Assembly (NCBI GenBank): GCA_030950395.1
Contig: JAUZRP010000014.1
Location: forward strand, 95,826 to 159,825
Reading direction: 5' to 3'
Source: Desulfonauticus sp.
GTDB taxonomy: Bacteria > Desulfobacterota > Desulfovibrionia > Desulfovibrionales > Desulfonatronovibrionaceae
Length of the DNA stretch: 64,000 nt
Part shown: piece by piece, positions 55,340 to 64,000 of the stretch
How the letters are laid out: the number at the start of each line of letters is the position of its first letter
Position numbering within the stretch: position 1 is the stretch's first letter
Program-made: the position numbers and the translations under genes
Notes under the pieces: generated by a model
The model's database searches: none
What the model was told of the DNA's origin: nothing
Seen by the model: the letters and a program-made list of their open reading frames with translations, nothing else

Positions 55340-58062
55340 TGGCCAAAAAACGCGTAAGAGACTTAGCACAGGAAATAGATATCTCCACTAAAGAACTGAT
55401 TAAAATTTCCAGGGAACTGGGGATTCAGGTCAAAAGTCACATGAGTGGACTCACTGAAGAAGAAGTAAGTAAAATTATTGAAAAGATAAAATACAAAAAA
55501 ACCGATCAAGCAGAGGTAATAAAAAGAAAGGCACCCGATGGAGTGATTATCCGGAGAAGAAAAAAAACAACCAAAGAAACAGAGACTAGCCCAAAAACCT
55601 CAGCATCTAAAGAAAAAAAAGATACCTCCCCGGCTGCAAAAATTATTTCATCCCCTGCCTCTAATAGTGATAAAGAGAAATTGGACAAAGACATAGACCA
55701 AAAACAAACTGGCTCCACGTCAAAAGAGCTCACTTCTTCTCCTAAAAAAACACCTCAAAAAGATAAAAAATCTGTAAAAGATAAAAAAAGACCTAAAAAA
55801 AGAAGACGTTTTTCAGGCAGAAAAGAAGAAATAAAAGCAAAAATTATTGCTCGTCCAGAACCTCCCCAAAAAGCCACATCCACACAAGAACAACCTTTGC
55901 CAGAAGAAAAAACACCAGAATCAACACCAGAGCCAACTTCCCAATTCACTGTAGAAGTGCGTTCAGAGACATCATCATCCTTGCAGCCCCCTTTTCAACC
56001 TCAGTCTTTATCAGAAGATGAAAGCCCAGACAGAAAAAAAGGCAAAAAGAAAACAAAATCAAAATGGGAAGAAAACGATATTTTTGAGGAAAAAAAGAAA
56101 AAACAAAAAGGAAAAAAAGCTCTAAAAGAAAAATCTCACAAACGAGTAGTAGATTTTTCTGATTTTTACGAGGAAGAAAAAGAAGATATTTTAGAACCAC
56201 TAGAAGAAACAATGCCCTCTTCTCCTGCTAGCCAAAAAGCTAAGAACAAAAAAACAAAAGAAAAACCAAGTGCCCCAGCACCTTCAACCAAACCAATCAA
56301 AAGCTCTAAGAAAAAAATCAAGATAGAAGAAGCCATAAGGGTTACAGAACTGGCCCAACAAATGGGAGTAAAAGCTCAAGATATTATAAAAATTCTCCTC
56401 TCTCTTGGCATTATGGCTAATATAAATCAATCCATAGACTTAGATACTGCCAGTTTAGTAGCTGCAGAATTTGGATTTGAAGTAGAAAAAAAAGGATTTA
56501 CCGAGGAAGAATATTTAGGCACTCAAACTCCAGACAAACCAGAAGATCTCAAACCCAGACCGCCTGTAGTGACCATTATGGGACACGTAGATCACGGCAA
56601 AACCTCTTTACTAGATGCTATTAGAAAATCTAACATCACGTCCCAGGAAGCAGGAGGCATTACTCAACATATTGGAGCTTATTATGTCAAAACTCCTAAA
56701 GGTGACCTGGTCTTTTTAGACACTCCTGGACACGAGGCTTTTACGGCCATGCGCGCCAGAGGAGCTCAGGTAACAGACATCGTAGTTTTAGTTGTAGCTG
56801 CTGATGACGGAGTAATGGAACAAACAAGAGAAGCTATAGACCACGCCAAAGCAGCTAACGTCCCTATTGTAGTGGCGGTAAACAAAATAGATAAAGAAGG
56901 AGCTAATCCAGAACGGGTAAAACGAGAACTAGCAGAGCTTGGTCTAATTCCTGAAGATTGGGGTGGAGATACCATCTTTACAGAAGTTTCAGCCAAAAAG
57001 AAAATCGGTTTAGACGAACTTTTAGAAATGATTTTATTGCAAGCAGAAATTTTAGAACTAAAAGCTAATCCCAATAAACCTGCCCGAGGGTATATTATAG
57101 AAGCCAAATTAGACAAAGGCCGTGGTCCTGTTGGAACCGTTCTCATAAAAGAAGGCACGTTAAAACAAGGAGATGCCTTTGTCTGTGGTCTACAATCAGG
57201 TAAGGCTCGAGCCATTTTAAACGACCAGGGCAAAAAAATAAAAACTGCAACCCCTTCTATGCCTGTAGAGATCCAAGGATTTGACGGCGTTCCTCAGGCC
57301 GGAGATGAATTTATAGTAGTAGAAAGTGAAAAAATAGCCCGTAAAATAGCAGAAAATAGACAGGCCAAACACAAAGAAAAAGAATTAAGCAAAAAGAATC
57401 GCATTACCTTAGAAAGCTTTCTTAAAGAAAAAATCAACGAAGATGTCAAAAATCTTAACATTGTGCTAAAAACAGACGTCCAGGGTTCTCTAGAAGCAGT
57501 AAAAGATGCCCTGTTAAAACTCAATTCTGATGAAGTAAAAATCAATATAATTCATAGCAACACAGGAGCCATTTCAGAGACAGACATCATGTTAGCCGCT
57601 GCCTCCGAAGCTATTATTATTGGCTTTAACATTAGACCTACAGCCAAAATTAAGGCTACAGCCGAAAAAGAAAATGTAGAAATTCGCTTTTACGACATTA
57701 TCTACAATCTGGTAAACGATATCAAAGACGCCATGGCAGGCATGCTTGCGCCTGTAATAAAAGAAGAATACCTTGGTCAGGCTGAAGTCTTACAAACCTT
57801 TAACGTACCCAAAGTGGGGACAGTGGCTGGATGTATGGTGATAGATGGCAAGTTAATGAGAAATGCTAATATTAGATTATTAAGAGATGGAGTTGTTATC
57901 TATACTGGAAAATTAAGCTCCTTAAAAAGATTTAAGGACGACGTAAAAGAAGTTCAAAAAGGTTATGAATGTGGTGTTGGCTTGGAAAATTACAATGACA
58001 TAAAAATTGGCGATATTATCGAAGCATTTCAAGAAGTAGAAGAAAAGGCAAAACTTGATTAA
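55339..58062 (+). CDS. infB: Translation initiation factor IF-2
   Basis: 907 aa. N-terminal IF2_N motif ([19 protein letters not shown]), a long Lys/Glu/Pro/Ser-rich disordered linker (about 60-335), a second IF2_N motif, then the GTPase: GHVDHGKTS (415 onward), [30 protein letters not shown]; then the beta-barrel and C-terminal domains that bind fMet-tRNA ([22 protein letters not shown]). The A-rich linker gives antisense open frames that are not genes. GGGGG lies upstream; the ATG overlaps the ylxR stop. Confidence 0.97.
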   Translation: MAKKRVRDLAQEIDISTKELIKISRELGIQVKSHMSGLTEEEVSKIIEKIKYKKTDQAEVIKRKAPDGVIIRRRKKTTKETETSPKTSASKEKKDTSPAAKIISSPASNSDKEKLDKDIDQKQTGSTSKELTSSPKKTPQKDKKSVKDKKRPKKRRRFSGRKEEIKAKIIARPEPPQKATSTQEQPLPEEKTPESTPEPTSQFTVEVRSETSSSLQPPFQPQSLSEDESPDRKKGKKKTKSKWEENDIFEEKKKKQKGKKALKEKSHKRVVDFSDFYEEEKEDILEPLEETMPSSPASQKAKNKKTKEKPSAPAPSTKPIKSSKKKIKIEEAIRVTELAQQMGVKAQDIIKILLSLGIMANINQSIDLDTASLVAAEFGFEVEKKGFTEEEYLGTQTPDKPEDLKPRPPVVTIMGHVDHGKTSLLDAIRKSNITSQEAGGITQHIGAYYVKTPKGDLVFLDTPGHEAFTAMRARGAQVTDIVVLVVAADDGVMEQTREAIDHAKAANVPIVVAVNKIDKEGANPERVKRELAELGLIPEDWGGDTIFTEVSAKKKIGLDELLEMILLQAEILELKANPNKPARGYIIEAKLDKGRGPVGTVLIKEGTLKQGDAFVCGLQSGKARAILNDQGKKIKTATPSMPVEIQGFDGVPQAGDEFIVVESEKIARKIAENRQAKHKEKELSKKNRITLESFLKEKINEDVKNLNIVLKTDVQGSLEAVKDALLKLNSDEVKINIIHSNTGAISETDIMLAAASEAIIIGFNIRPTAKIKATAEKENVEIRFYDIIYNLVNDIKDAMAGMLAPVIKEEYLGQAEVLQTFNVPKVGTVAGCMVIDGKLMRNANIRLLRDGVVIYTGKLSSLKRFKDDVKEVQKGYECGVGLENYNDIKIGDIIEAFQEVEEKAKLD

Positions 58063-58128
58063 TAATTAGCGTGAATAACTTTAGAAATAGAGTATTTACA
58101 AATACTGATTAATCATATAAAAACAAAA

Positions 58129-58422
58129 ATGTTTATAGGAATTTTAAAAATTACATTTAAATTACATGCAGTTTTCTCTTTAAAAGAAAAGAGAAAAATA
58201 TCACAAAGTTTAAAACAAAAAATAAAAAACAAATACAACGTTTCTATTGCAGAAACAAAACATCAAAATACGTCTGACTTTTTAGAAATATCTTTGGTAA
58301 CTGTAAGCAACGATGCAAAACACGTTGAATCAATTTTAAACAAAATAAAAGATTATATAGAATCTATTTCTTCTGAAGAGATAATAGAAATAAATTCTGA
58401 TATTTTTGCTTATGAAATATAA
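58129..58422 (+). CDS. DUF503 family protein
   Basis: 97 aa. MFIGILKITFKLHAVFSLKEKRKI, followed by KIKNKYNVSIAETKHQNTSDFLEISLVTVSND, matches the DUF503 (YlxP) family, usually encoded between infB and rbfA as here. Function unknown; presumably linked to ribosome assembly. The stop codon abuts MITE-like copy I. Confidence 0.88.
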   Translation: MFIGILKITFKLHAVFSLKEKRKISQSLKQKIKNKYNVSIAETKHQNTSDFLEISLVTVSNDAKHVESILNKIKDYIESISSEEIIEINSDIFAYEI

Positions 58423-58423
58423 C

Positions 58424-58535
58424 AGTTAGCTACAAAAATTTTACAAATCAATTAATTAGAGATTTAAATTGATTATAATTTAATTAAAAATTTAATTAAA
58501 AACACAAACTTTGAGATTTTGCAGTTACATCTTAG
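58424..58535 (+). mobile_element. MITE-like intergenic repeat, copy I
   Basis: Begins one base after the DUF503 stop (CAGTTAGCTACAAAAATTTT, shortened left end) and ends TTGAGATTTTGCAGTTACATCTTAG. It fills the gap between DUF503 and rbfA inside the operon. Confidence 0.6.
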
Positions 58536-58592
58536 TTAAGTAGATAATTTTTTAATTAAAACAACATATAATTATAAACATTGTGAGAAAAA

Positions 58593-58916
58593 ATGCATCA
58601 AAAATCTTTTAAACAACTACGTATGGCAGAAGCAATAAAAGAAATTCTATCCCTTACTCTTGTACAAGACGTAAATGACGAATTACTTACTCAAATTACT
58701 ATAACAGGAGTACAATTAAGTCCTGATCTAAAAAAAGCCAAGATATTTTATACCTATTTTAAAGGAGAAAATCAAATTATTGCCCAAAAACTTCAAAAGG
58801 CAAAGGGGTTTCTTCGTACTTGTTTGGCGAAAAAAATAAAAACAAAATTTATTCCCGACCTTGAATTCGTCTGGGACCAATACCTGGACACTATTATTTA
58901 TAATCAAGAGTTATAA
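58593..58916 (+). CDS. rbfA: Ribosome-binding factor A
   Basis: 107 aa, KH-like. RMAEAIKEILSLTLVQDVND, LLTQITITGVQLSPDLKKAKIFYTYF and the family's closing FIPDLEFVWDQYLD are diagnostic. Cold-shock 30S maturation factor. Upstream leader is the repeat copy I; a weak ribosome site (GTGAGAAAA). Confidence 0.93.
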   Translation: MHQKSFKQLRMAEAIKEILSLTLVQDVNDELLTQITITGVQLSPDLKKAKIFYTYFKGENQIIAQKLQKAKGFLRTCLAKKIKTKFIPDLEFVWDQYLDTIIYNQEL

Positions 58917-58929
58917 AAATGATTAAAAA

Positions 58930-59058
58930 ATTATAAGCTACAAAAATTAAGCAGTTAAATACAATTTAAACAAAAAATTTTTCAATAAATTAAACTAGTT
59001 ACAATTTAAAAATTTAATCAAAAACGTCAATTTTGGACTTTTGCAGTCACGTTTTATA
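58930..59058 (+). mobile_element. MITE-like intergenic repeat, copy J
   Basis: Left end shortened (TTATAAGCTACAAAAATTAA, then GCAGTTAAATACAATTTAAAC), core TTCAATAAATTAAACTAGTT, right end GGACTTTTGCAGTCACGTTT. It starts about 15 bp after the rbfA stop and fills the rbfA-nrnA gap within the operon. Confidence 0.68.
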
Positions 59059-59108
59059 AAAGGAAGACAAAAGACTAACGGTTTTCAAAAAATAAAATTT
59101 TAAATTTT

Positions 59109-60077
59109 GTGGATAAATTTATGGATAAAAAACGTATTTTAGAGGTATTGCAAGGAGAGGATAATTTTCTTATTACTTCTCACCTAAATCCAGATGGAGA
59201 TGCTATAGGCTCCAGTGTGGCTTTGGCAATCATACTAACTAAGCTCCAAAAAAAAGTTTATCTTTACAACGAGTCTGGTTTGCCAGACAAATTTTCTTGG
59301 CTTAGCATGCCTGTGCAGTTCCACTCTAATTGGCCAGATTTTAATCCAAGTTGGGCCATTGTTTTAGATTGTGGCGATATATCTAGAGTAGGAGAACAAA
59401 TACAACCTATTTTAAAAAAAACTAAGATTATCAACATAGATCACCACTTAGACAATCCCCATTTTGGGGACCTTAATTTTATTCAAGAAACAGCATCTTC
59501 TGTGGGCGAAATTATTGCCCATTTTGCAGAAGAATTAAATATTTGTTTAGAGGGAGATTTGGCTCAGGCTATTTATCTGGCCCTTGTAAGTGATACTGGC
59601 TCTTTTTCTTACAGCAGTACTACCAGTTATGCCCACAATATAACTGCTACAATGATTAAAAATGGACTTGACGTGGGCAAAATTAACATGCTGCTTAGCC
59701 AAATCTGGAGTGTTAACAAAATTAAGCTTCTTTCTTTAGTAATGAATAGTCTAGAAACTTTTTGTAATGATCAAATAGCCCTAATCACTATCACTCAAAA
59801 TATGCTCCAACAAACTCAAACAGGTCCTGAAGATTGTGATGGTTTTATAACGTATGTACGAAACATTAAAGGTGTTAAAGTTGCTGTTAGTTTAAGAGAA
59901 GAAGAACAAAACAAAATAAAATTTAGTTTGCGTTCCTATGAAACAAATGTGCAACGCATAGCCTCTGACCTTGGAGGAGGTGGGCACAAAAATGCATCTG
60001 GTGGTATTTTAGATGTATCTCTACAAGAGGCCAAAAACTTAATTATAGAAAAAATAAAGCAATACTTATGCACATAG
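59109..60077 (+). CDS. nrnA: DHH/DHHA1 phosphoesterase, NrnA-like (oligoribonuclease / pAp phosphatase)
   Basis: 322 aa from GTG 59109, or 318 from ATG 59121; neither has a clear ribosome site. DHH domain: SHLNPDGDAIGSSVAL, VLDCGDISR, INIDHHLDN, ALVSDTGSFSYSSTT. DHHA1 domain ends DLGGGGHKNASGGIL. Degrades nano-RNA and possibly 3'-phosphoadenosine 5'-phosphate. In the usual position between rbfA and truB. Its last 10 bp overlap truB. Confidence 0.92.
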   Translation: MDKFMDKKRILEVLQGEDNFLITSHLNPDGDAIGSSVALAIILTKLQKKVYLYNESGLPDKFSWLSMPVQFHSNWPDFNPSWAIVLDCGDISRVGEQIQPILKKTKIINIDHHLDNPHFGDLNFIQETASSVGEIIAHFAEELNICLEGDLAQAIYLALVSDTGSFSYSSTTSYAHNITATMIKNGLDVGKINMLLSQIWSVNKIKLLSLVMNSLETFCNDQIALITITQNMLQQTQTGPEDCDGFITYVRNIKGVKVAVSLREEEQNKIKFSLRSYETNVQRIASDLGGGGHKNASGGILDVSLQEAKNLIIEKIKQYLCT

Positions 60078-60958
60078 ATGGACTATTACTCTTAAATAAA
60101 CCCAAAGGGATTTCTTCTACTGGTTGTTTAAATAAAATAAAAAAGCACTTTAAGCTCAAAAAAATAGGTCACGGAGGAACGCTAGATCCTCTGGCTAAAG
60201 GGCTTTTACTCGTATTTATTGGACAGGCAACCAAATTATCCCCATTTTTAATGCACACGCCCAAAACCTATGAAGGTACATTAGAACTGGGTAAAACATC
60301 GCCTAGTTATGATCTGGGCACTGAAGTAACAACTATGGGCAACTGGGAAAACATAACTCCAGAACAGGTAAAAGAAGAAATTCAGGCTTGGGAAAATCTA
60401 ACAGAGCAAGAAGTTCCTCCTATTTCTGCTGCCAAACACAAAGGAAAACCTCTTTACTTTTTATACAGAAAAGGTCAAACTATTCCCACTAAGACAAAAT
60501 CCATAACTATTTTTTATGCCAAAGCAACTAAAATAGAGTTCCCTTTTGTTCATTTTCAGGTAAAGTGCAGTGCTGGCACTTATATACGTTCCCTGGCCCA
60601 CAGCCTGGGGAAACGTTTAAAGTGCGGCGCGGTACTGGTGGATTTGGTGAGGACGGAGTGTACTCCTTTTGTCTTAAGACAGGCTTATGACTTGGAGACA
60701 GTGCTTTCTGGAGAGCTAAGCAATTTTGTGCTGAGTATCCAGCAAGCCCTGTCTAGTTGGCCTCAAATTAGCGTAACTCCTGAGCTGGAAAACCGCATAA
60801 AAAACGGCTCTCAGCTTCAAATTCAGGATGTTCCCCTACCAGCTAAAGCAAGGCAAAAAGCACTATTTTTAACTTCTAACCATAAGCCTCTGGCCATTAT
60901 GGAGTGCACTGATGATCTTTATCCAAAGTGGAAAATCTTGAGGGGACTCTGGAATTAA
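60068..60958 (+). CDS. truB: tRNA pseudouridine(55) synthase TruB
   Basis: 296 aa. LLLNKPKGISSTG, HGGTLDPLAKGLLLVFIGQATK with catalytic D40, PSYDLGTEVT, QEVPPISAAKHKGKPLY, and CSAGTYIRSLAHSLG. Makes pseudouridine 55 in the T loop of tRNAs. The start overlaps nrnA, implying coupling. Confidence 0.96.
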   Translation: MHIDGLLLLNKPKGISSTGCLNKIKKHFKLKKIGHGGTLDPLAKGLLLVFIGQATKLSPFLMHTPKTYEGTLELGKTSPSYDLGTEVTTMGNWENITPEQVKEEIQAWENLTEQEVPPISAAKHKGKPLYFLYRKGQTIPTKTKSITIFYAKATKIEFPFVHFQVKCSAGTYIRSLAHSLGKRLKCGAVLVDLVRTECTPFVLRQAYDLETVLSGELSNFVLSIQQALSSWPQISVTPELENRIKNGSQLQIQDVPLPAKARQKALFLTSNHKPLAIMECTDDLYPKWKILRGLWN

Positions 60959-60977
60959 AACAAAAAAAAGGAGGTAA

Positions 60978-61253
60978 ATGGCTGTGGTAATGACACCAGA
61001 AGAAAAGGCAAAAATCATTGAGGAGTTTAAACGTCACGATGGAGACACAGGTTCTCCAGAAGTGCAAATTGCCCTATTAACCGCTAGGATTAAACATTTG
61101 ACTGAACATTTTAAAGTTCACAAAAAAGATGTTCATTCCAGAATGGGCTTGTTGAAACTGGTTGGTAGAAGAAGAGGTCTTTTGGCTTATCTCAAGAAAA
61201 AAGACATAGAACGTTATAGGGCTATTATTCAAAAACTTGGTTTACGAAAATAA
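60978..61253 (+). CDS. rpsO: 30S ribosomal protein S15
   Basis: 91 aa. [45 protein letters not shown] and [16 protein letters not shown] are the S15 signature. AGGAGG 5 nt before ATG 60978. Followed by a strong hairpin and pnp, the same order as E. coli rpsO-pnp. Confidence 0.97.
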   Translation: MAVVMTPEEKAKIIEEFKRHDGDTGSPEVQIALLTARIKHLTEHFKVHKKDVHSRMGLLKLVGRRRGLLAYLKKKDIERYRAIIQKLGLRK

Positions 61254-61263
61254 ACCAGCCTAC

Positions 61264-61291
61264 AGACCTCCAAAGTATATTTTGGAGGTCT
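61264..61291 (+). terminator. Hairpin between rpsO and pnp (attenuator or RNase site)
   Basis: AGACCTCCAAA / TTTGGAGGTCT, a perfect 11-bp stem with a 6-nt loop. It is followed by AATTATTTA rather than a T run, so it is more likely an mRNA processing or stability structure than a full terminator. Confidence 0.7.
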
Positions 61292-61342
61292 AATTATTTA
61301 AAAAATAAGGAATAAAATCATTAAAAAGAGGAAAAAAAATCC

Positions 61343-63526
61343 ATGAGCAACAACAAAATTCGAGTCCAAACTCCTTATGGAGATACGGATATTATTTTAG
61401 AATATGGGAGAATGGCTCTTCAGGCCAATGGAGCGATATGGGCCCAGTGGGGAGACACTGTGGTTCTGGTTACTACTGTTGGACAACAAATAGATTATCA
61501 TCCAGACTTTATGCCCTTAACAGTTAATTATCAAGAAATGTCTTACGCCACAGGTCGCATTCCTGGTGGCTATTTTAGAAGAGAAATAGGAAGACCTAGT
61601 GAAAGGGAAACCCTGGTTTCTAGACTCATTGATAGGCCAATTAGACCCCTTTTTCCAAAAGGATTAAATTATGAAATTCAGGTAATAGCTACAGTTTTAT
61701 CTGCAGATCAGATCCACGATCCAGCTATTTTAGCCATGACAGGGGCGTCTGCGGCCTTATGTATTTCTAATCTTCCTTTTTTAGGTCCGATTGCAGGGCT
61801 AAAAATAGGTTATTTTGATGGTAATTTTATTTTAAATCCAGACCTAGAAACATTAGAAAAAAGCCAATTAAACCTAACTTTGGCCTGCACCTCAGAAGGG
61901 GTGGTGATGGTAGAAGGCGGAGCTAAATTTGTATCCGAAGAATTACTGGCTCAAGCCATTGAATGGGGGCAAAAACAAGCTCTACCCATTTTAGAAATCC
62001 AAAAAGAACTTCAGGCCAAGTGTGGCCAAACAAAAATAGAGTTTGAGCCTCCTCAAATCCCAGAAGATCTAAAAGAAAAAGTTGCTGAACTTGCTAAAGT
62101 CAAATTAGAGCAAGCTCTTTTTATCCCAGAAAAATTACAACGTAAAACTGCCAAAAAGACAGTTTATAAAGAAGTAAAACAAGCTCTTGCAGAATGGATC
62201 GCCGAGCATCCAGAACAAGAAAATTATATAGACGAAATTTTAGAAGAATTAGAGAAAAAAATCGTTCGCCACAAAATCGTTACCACTCAAACTCGCATTG
62301 ATGGACGAGATCTCACCACGGTTCGTCCGCTAAACATCGAAGTTGGCTTGCTGCCAAGAACCCATGGCTCTGCTTTATTTGCCAGAGGTGAAACAAAGGT
62401 GTTAAGTATTGCTACCCTTGGCACCTCGGCAGACGAGCAAAGAATAGAAACTCTGGCTGGAGATAGTAGCAAACGCTTTATGCTCCACTACAACTTCCCC
62501 CCCTATTGTGTTGGAGAAGTAAAACCCTTAAGAGGACCTTCCAGAAGAGAAATAGGACACGGTGCTTTGGCTGAAAGAGCTATCAGCCCTGTGTTGCCTT
62601 CAGAAGAAGAATTTCCCTTTACTTTACGCGTAGTTTCGGAAGTTATGGAAAGTAATGGTTCCTCCTCTATGGCCACTGTGTGTGGTTCATCCCTTGCTCT
62701 AATGGATGCTGGAGTACCTATTAAAGAGCCTGTAGCTGGCATTGCCATGGGTTTGATTAAAGAAGGAGAAAATTACTACATCCTGACAGACATTTTAGGC
62801 GATGAAGACCACTTGGGAGATATGGATTTTAAAGTAGCTGGCACCAAAGACGGGGTTACTGCCATTCAAATGGATCTCAAAATAACTGGTATCCCTAGTG
62901 AAATAATGGAAAAAGCCCTTTTACAAGCCAAGGATGCTCGACTTTACATCCTTGAGGCTATGACTCAAGTTTTGGATAAACCAAGAGCTGAAGTATCTCC
63001 TTATGCACCCAAAGTGCATACCTTACACATTTCTCCTGACAGAATTCGGGATATTATAGGTCCTATGGGTAAAAACATTAAAAAAATCACTTCTACCACT
63101 CATTCTACAGTAGAAATAGAAGAAAACGGCACCATTACTATTTTTGCTCCCAACAAAGACGCTTTAGACAAAACCATAGAAATGATCCTCTATTTTGATC
63201 AAAAACCAGAACTGGGCAAAAATTACTCAGGAGCAGTGAAAAAAATTCTGGATTTTGGAGCAGTGGTAGAGATATTACCCGGAGTGGATGGATTGCTCCA
63301 TATTTCCCAAATCTCCAACCATAGAATAAACAGAATAGAAGATATTTTAAAAGTGGGAGATATTGTTAAAGTTAAAGTGGTAGAAATAGATAACAACGGC
63401 AAAATACGCCTGAGTAAAATTGCTGTACTCAAAGAAGAACAAGGAGAAGAAATAGATCTCAAAGACTATGCTCAACCCAAACCCAAAAACAACAATAATA
63501 AACGCAACAACTATAAACGGCGTTAA
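61343..63526 (+). CDS. pnp: Polyribonucleotide nucleotidyltransferase (PNPase)
   Basis: 727 aa. Two RNase PH domains (first about 10-140 with GDTVVLVTTV and RREIGRPSERETLVSRLIDRPIRP; second about 315-540 with RIDGRD, RGETKVL, HYNFPPY, SSMATVCGSSLALMDAG, DILGDEDHLGDMDFKVAGT), a KH domain (IRDIIGPMGKNIKKI) and an S1 domain (GAVVEILPGVDGLLHISQI). 3'-5' phosphorolytic RNA decay. GAGG lies about 12 nt upstream of ATG. Last gene of the operon. Confidence 0.97.
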   Translation: MSNNKIRVQTPYGDTDIILEYGRMALQANGAIWAQWGDTVVLVTTVGQQIDYHPDFMPLTVNYQEMSYATGRIPGGYFRREIGRPSERETLVSRLIDRPIRPLFPKGLNYEIQVIATVLSADQIHDPAILAMTGASAALCISNLPFLGPIAGLKIGYFDGNFILNPDLETLEKSQLNLTLACTSEGVVMVEGGAKFVSEELLAQAIEWGQKQALPILEIQKELQAKCGQTKIEFEPPQIPEDLKEKVAELAKVKLEQALFIPEKLQRKTAKKTVYKEVKQALAEWIAEHPEQENYIDEILEELEKKIVRHKIVTTQTRIDGRDLTTVRPLNIEVGLLPRTHGSALFARGETKVLSIATLGTSADEQRIETLAGDSSKRFMLHYNFPPYCVGEVKPLRGPSRREIGHGALAERAISPVLPSEEEFPFTLRVVSEVMESNGSSSMATVCGSSLALMDAGVPIKEPVAGIAMGLIKEGENYYILTDILGDEDHLGDMDFKVAGTKDGVTAIQMDLKITGIPSEIMEKALLQAKDARLYILEAMTQVLDKPRAEVSPYAPKVHTLHISPDRIRDIIGPMGKNIKKITSTTHSTVEIEENGTITIFAPNKDALDKTIEMILYFDQKPELGKNYSGAVKKILDFGAVVEILPGVDGLLHISQISNHRINRIEDILKVGDIVKVKVVEIDNNGKIRLSKIAVLKEEQGEEIDLKDYAQPKPKNNNNKRNNYKRR

Positions 63527-63849
63527 TCTGGTTACTTAGGAATTAGTAAAATTAGTAACTGGGGCTATGGGCCAAAGGCTAAAGGCAATGGTTCTAGATG
63601 TTATAGAGGTTGTAGATGTTGTAGAGGTTTTAGAGGTGGATAGGGGGTGACTAGTAAACTGTGAACTGTGAACAGTGATTTGTGGATGGAATGCTTGTAG
63701 GGGCAGACCTATGTGTCTGCCCGTGATATTTTTGTAATTGGTAATTAGTAATTAGTAATTTGTAATTAGTTGTGGGATCACCGATCACAGCTCACCGATC
63801 ACCGATCACAGTTCACAGCTCACAGATCACTGGTTCCAGGGAGAGAGTT
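63527..63849. repeat. Composite intergenic repeat R3
   Basis: The whole 320-bp gap after pnp is composite repeat, inverted relative to R1 and R2. In order: AATTAGTAAAATTAGTAACT, a G-rich TTGTAGATGTTGTAGAGG tract, AACTGTGAACTGTGAACAGT, hairpin GGGCAGAC (63701-63708) / GTCTGCCC (63715-63722), TAATTGGTAATTAGTAATTA, then TCACCGATCACAGTTCACAG. No gene or terminator was identified in it. Confidence 0.8.
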
Positions 63850-64000
63850 ATGCAAGTACGAGAATTCAGGCAAGATGAATTTATAGATAGAGAAAAGGAA
63901 ATACAATACCTAAAAGATTGGGTAGATCACGTACCAAAAGAGATTCTCTGGCTCTATGGTCCCAAGTCCACAGGCAAGACTACCTTGATAGAATACGTTA
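63850..64000 (+). CDS. P-loop ATPase (archaeal-type ATPase_2), cut by the window edge
   Basis: Only the first 50 residues are present. MQVREFRQDEFIDREKEI, then WVDHVPKEILWLYGPKSTGKTTLIEYV: the FxxRExE box followed by Walker A GPKSTGKTT is typical of the ATPase_2/DUF234-type ATPases abundant in thermophiles and archaea. GGGAGAG 5 nt before the ATG. It directly follows composite repeat R3. The role is unknown. Confidence 0.78.
   Translation, partial: MQVREFRQDEFIDREKEIQYLKDWVDHVPKEILWLYGPKSTGKTTLIEYV

Noticed and set aside
55506..57545. Several antisense frames inside infB
   Set aside because: They arise from the lysine/glutamate-rich linker and biased codon use; no ribosome sites or family features.

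Overview
The window looks like a chromosomal segment of an AT-rich (about one third G+C, judged by eye), motile, Gram-negative, sulfate-reducing bacterium of the Desulfovibrionales type. The pointers are a dissimilatory-type ATP sulfurylase next to a TauE/SafE permease, a fumarate reductase plus class I fumarase operon, an alaC-hom-apgM cluster, LL-diaminopimelate aminotransferase, many two-component sensors and a chemoreceptor, a heptose adenylyltransferase (so LPS), and a flgF-G-A-H-I-J-N-K-L flagellar run. A Desulfonauticus- or Desulfothermus-like organism would fit, but the sequence alone does not prove a genus.

Layout. 0.7-2.7 kb: bioD and bioA (minus). 3-9.4 kb: small lipoprotein-like gene, sigma-54 response regulator with its sensor kinase, and a methyl-accepting chemotaxis protein (minus). 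9.6-13.2 kb: sat, a small unknown protein, a TauE/SafE permease and a three-helix membrane protein, one minus-strand unit with a sigma-54-type promoter ahead of sat. 13.7-14.8 kb: DsbC-like protein and two tRNA-Ser genes. 14.9-19.9 kb: alaC, hom, apgM, a thioesterase and an amidohydrolase (plus). 20.1-26.8 kb: glycosyltransferase 39, PAP2 phosphatase, heptose adenylyltransferase, then a very AT-rich pair of periplasmic binding protein and hybrid histidine kinase. 27-34 kb: peroxiredoxin with a PerR/Fur-like box (plus), facing a minus operon frdC-frdA-frdB-(repeat/nuclease-like protein)-fumA-fumB. 34-37 kb: xthA, metallophosphoesterase, MscS-like channel (minus). 37.8-42.4 kb: DUF4139 protein, thiamine-binding protein, dapL, purQ, tadA and tRNA-Ser. 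42.5 kb: CGGC protein. 43.3-53 kb: flagellar operon (minus). 53.2-63.5 kb: tRNA-Gly and the translation/RNA operon rimP-nusA-ylxR-infB-DUF503-rbfA-nrnA-truB-rpsO-pnp (plus). The right edge cuts a P-loop ATPase gene.

Two layers of non-coding structure run through the window. The first is a family of about 140-bp AT-rich elements with imperfect terminal inverted repeats: ten copies or large parts of copies, plus two fragments. They resemble a MITE family, and several of them start or end within a few bases of a gene's stop codon, even inside operons (frdC-frdA, DUF503-rbfA-nrnA). The second is a composite intergenic repeat in three copies, made of a GGGCAGA hairpin flanked by low-complexity tracts. 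Other points to look at are ylxR, which has no ATG/GTG/TTG start and seems to begin at ATA, a tRNA-Ser gene overlapping the 3' end of tadA, and a 63-bp tandem repeat expanded inside a PD-(D/E)XK-like gene that sits in the frd-fum operon. No complete insertion sequence, prophage, CRISPR array or obvious defence island was found.
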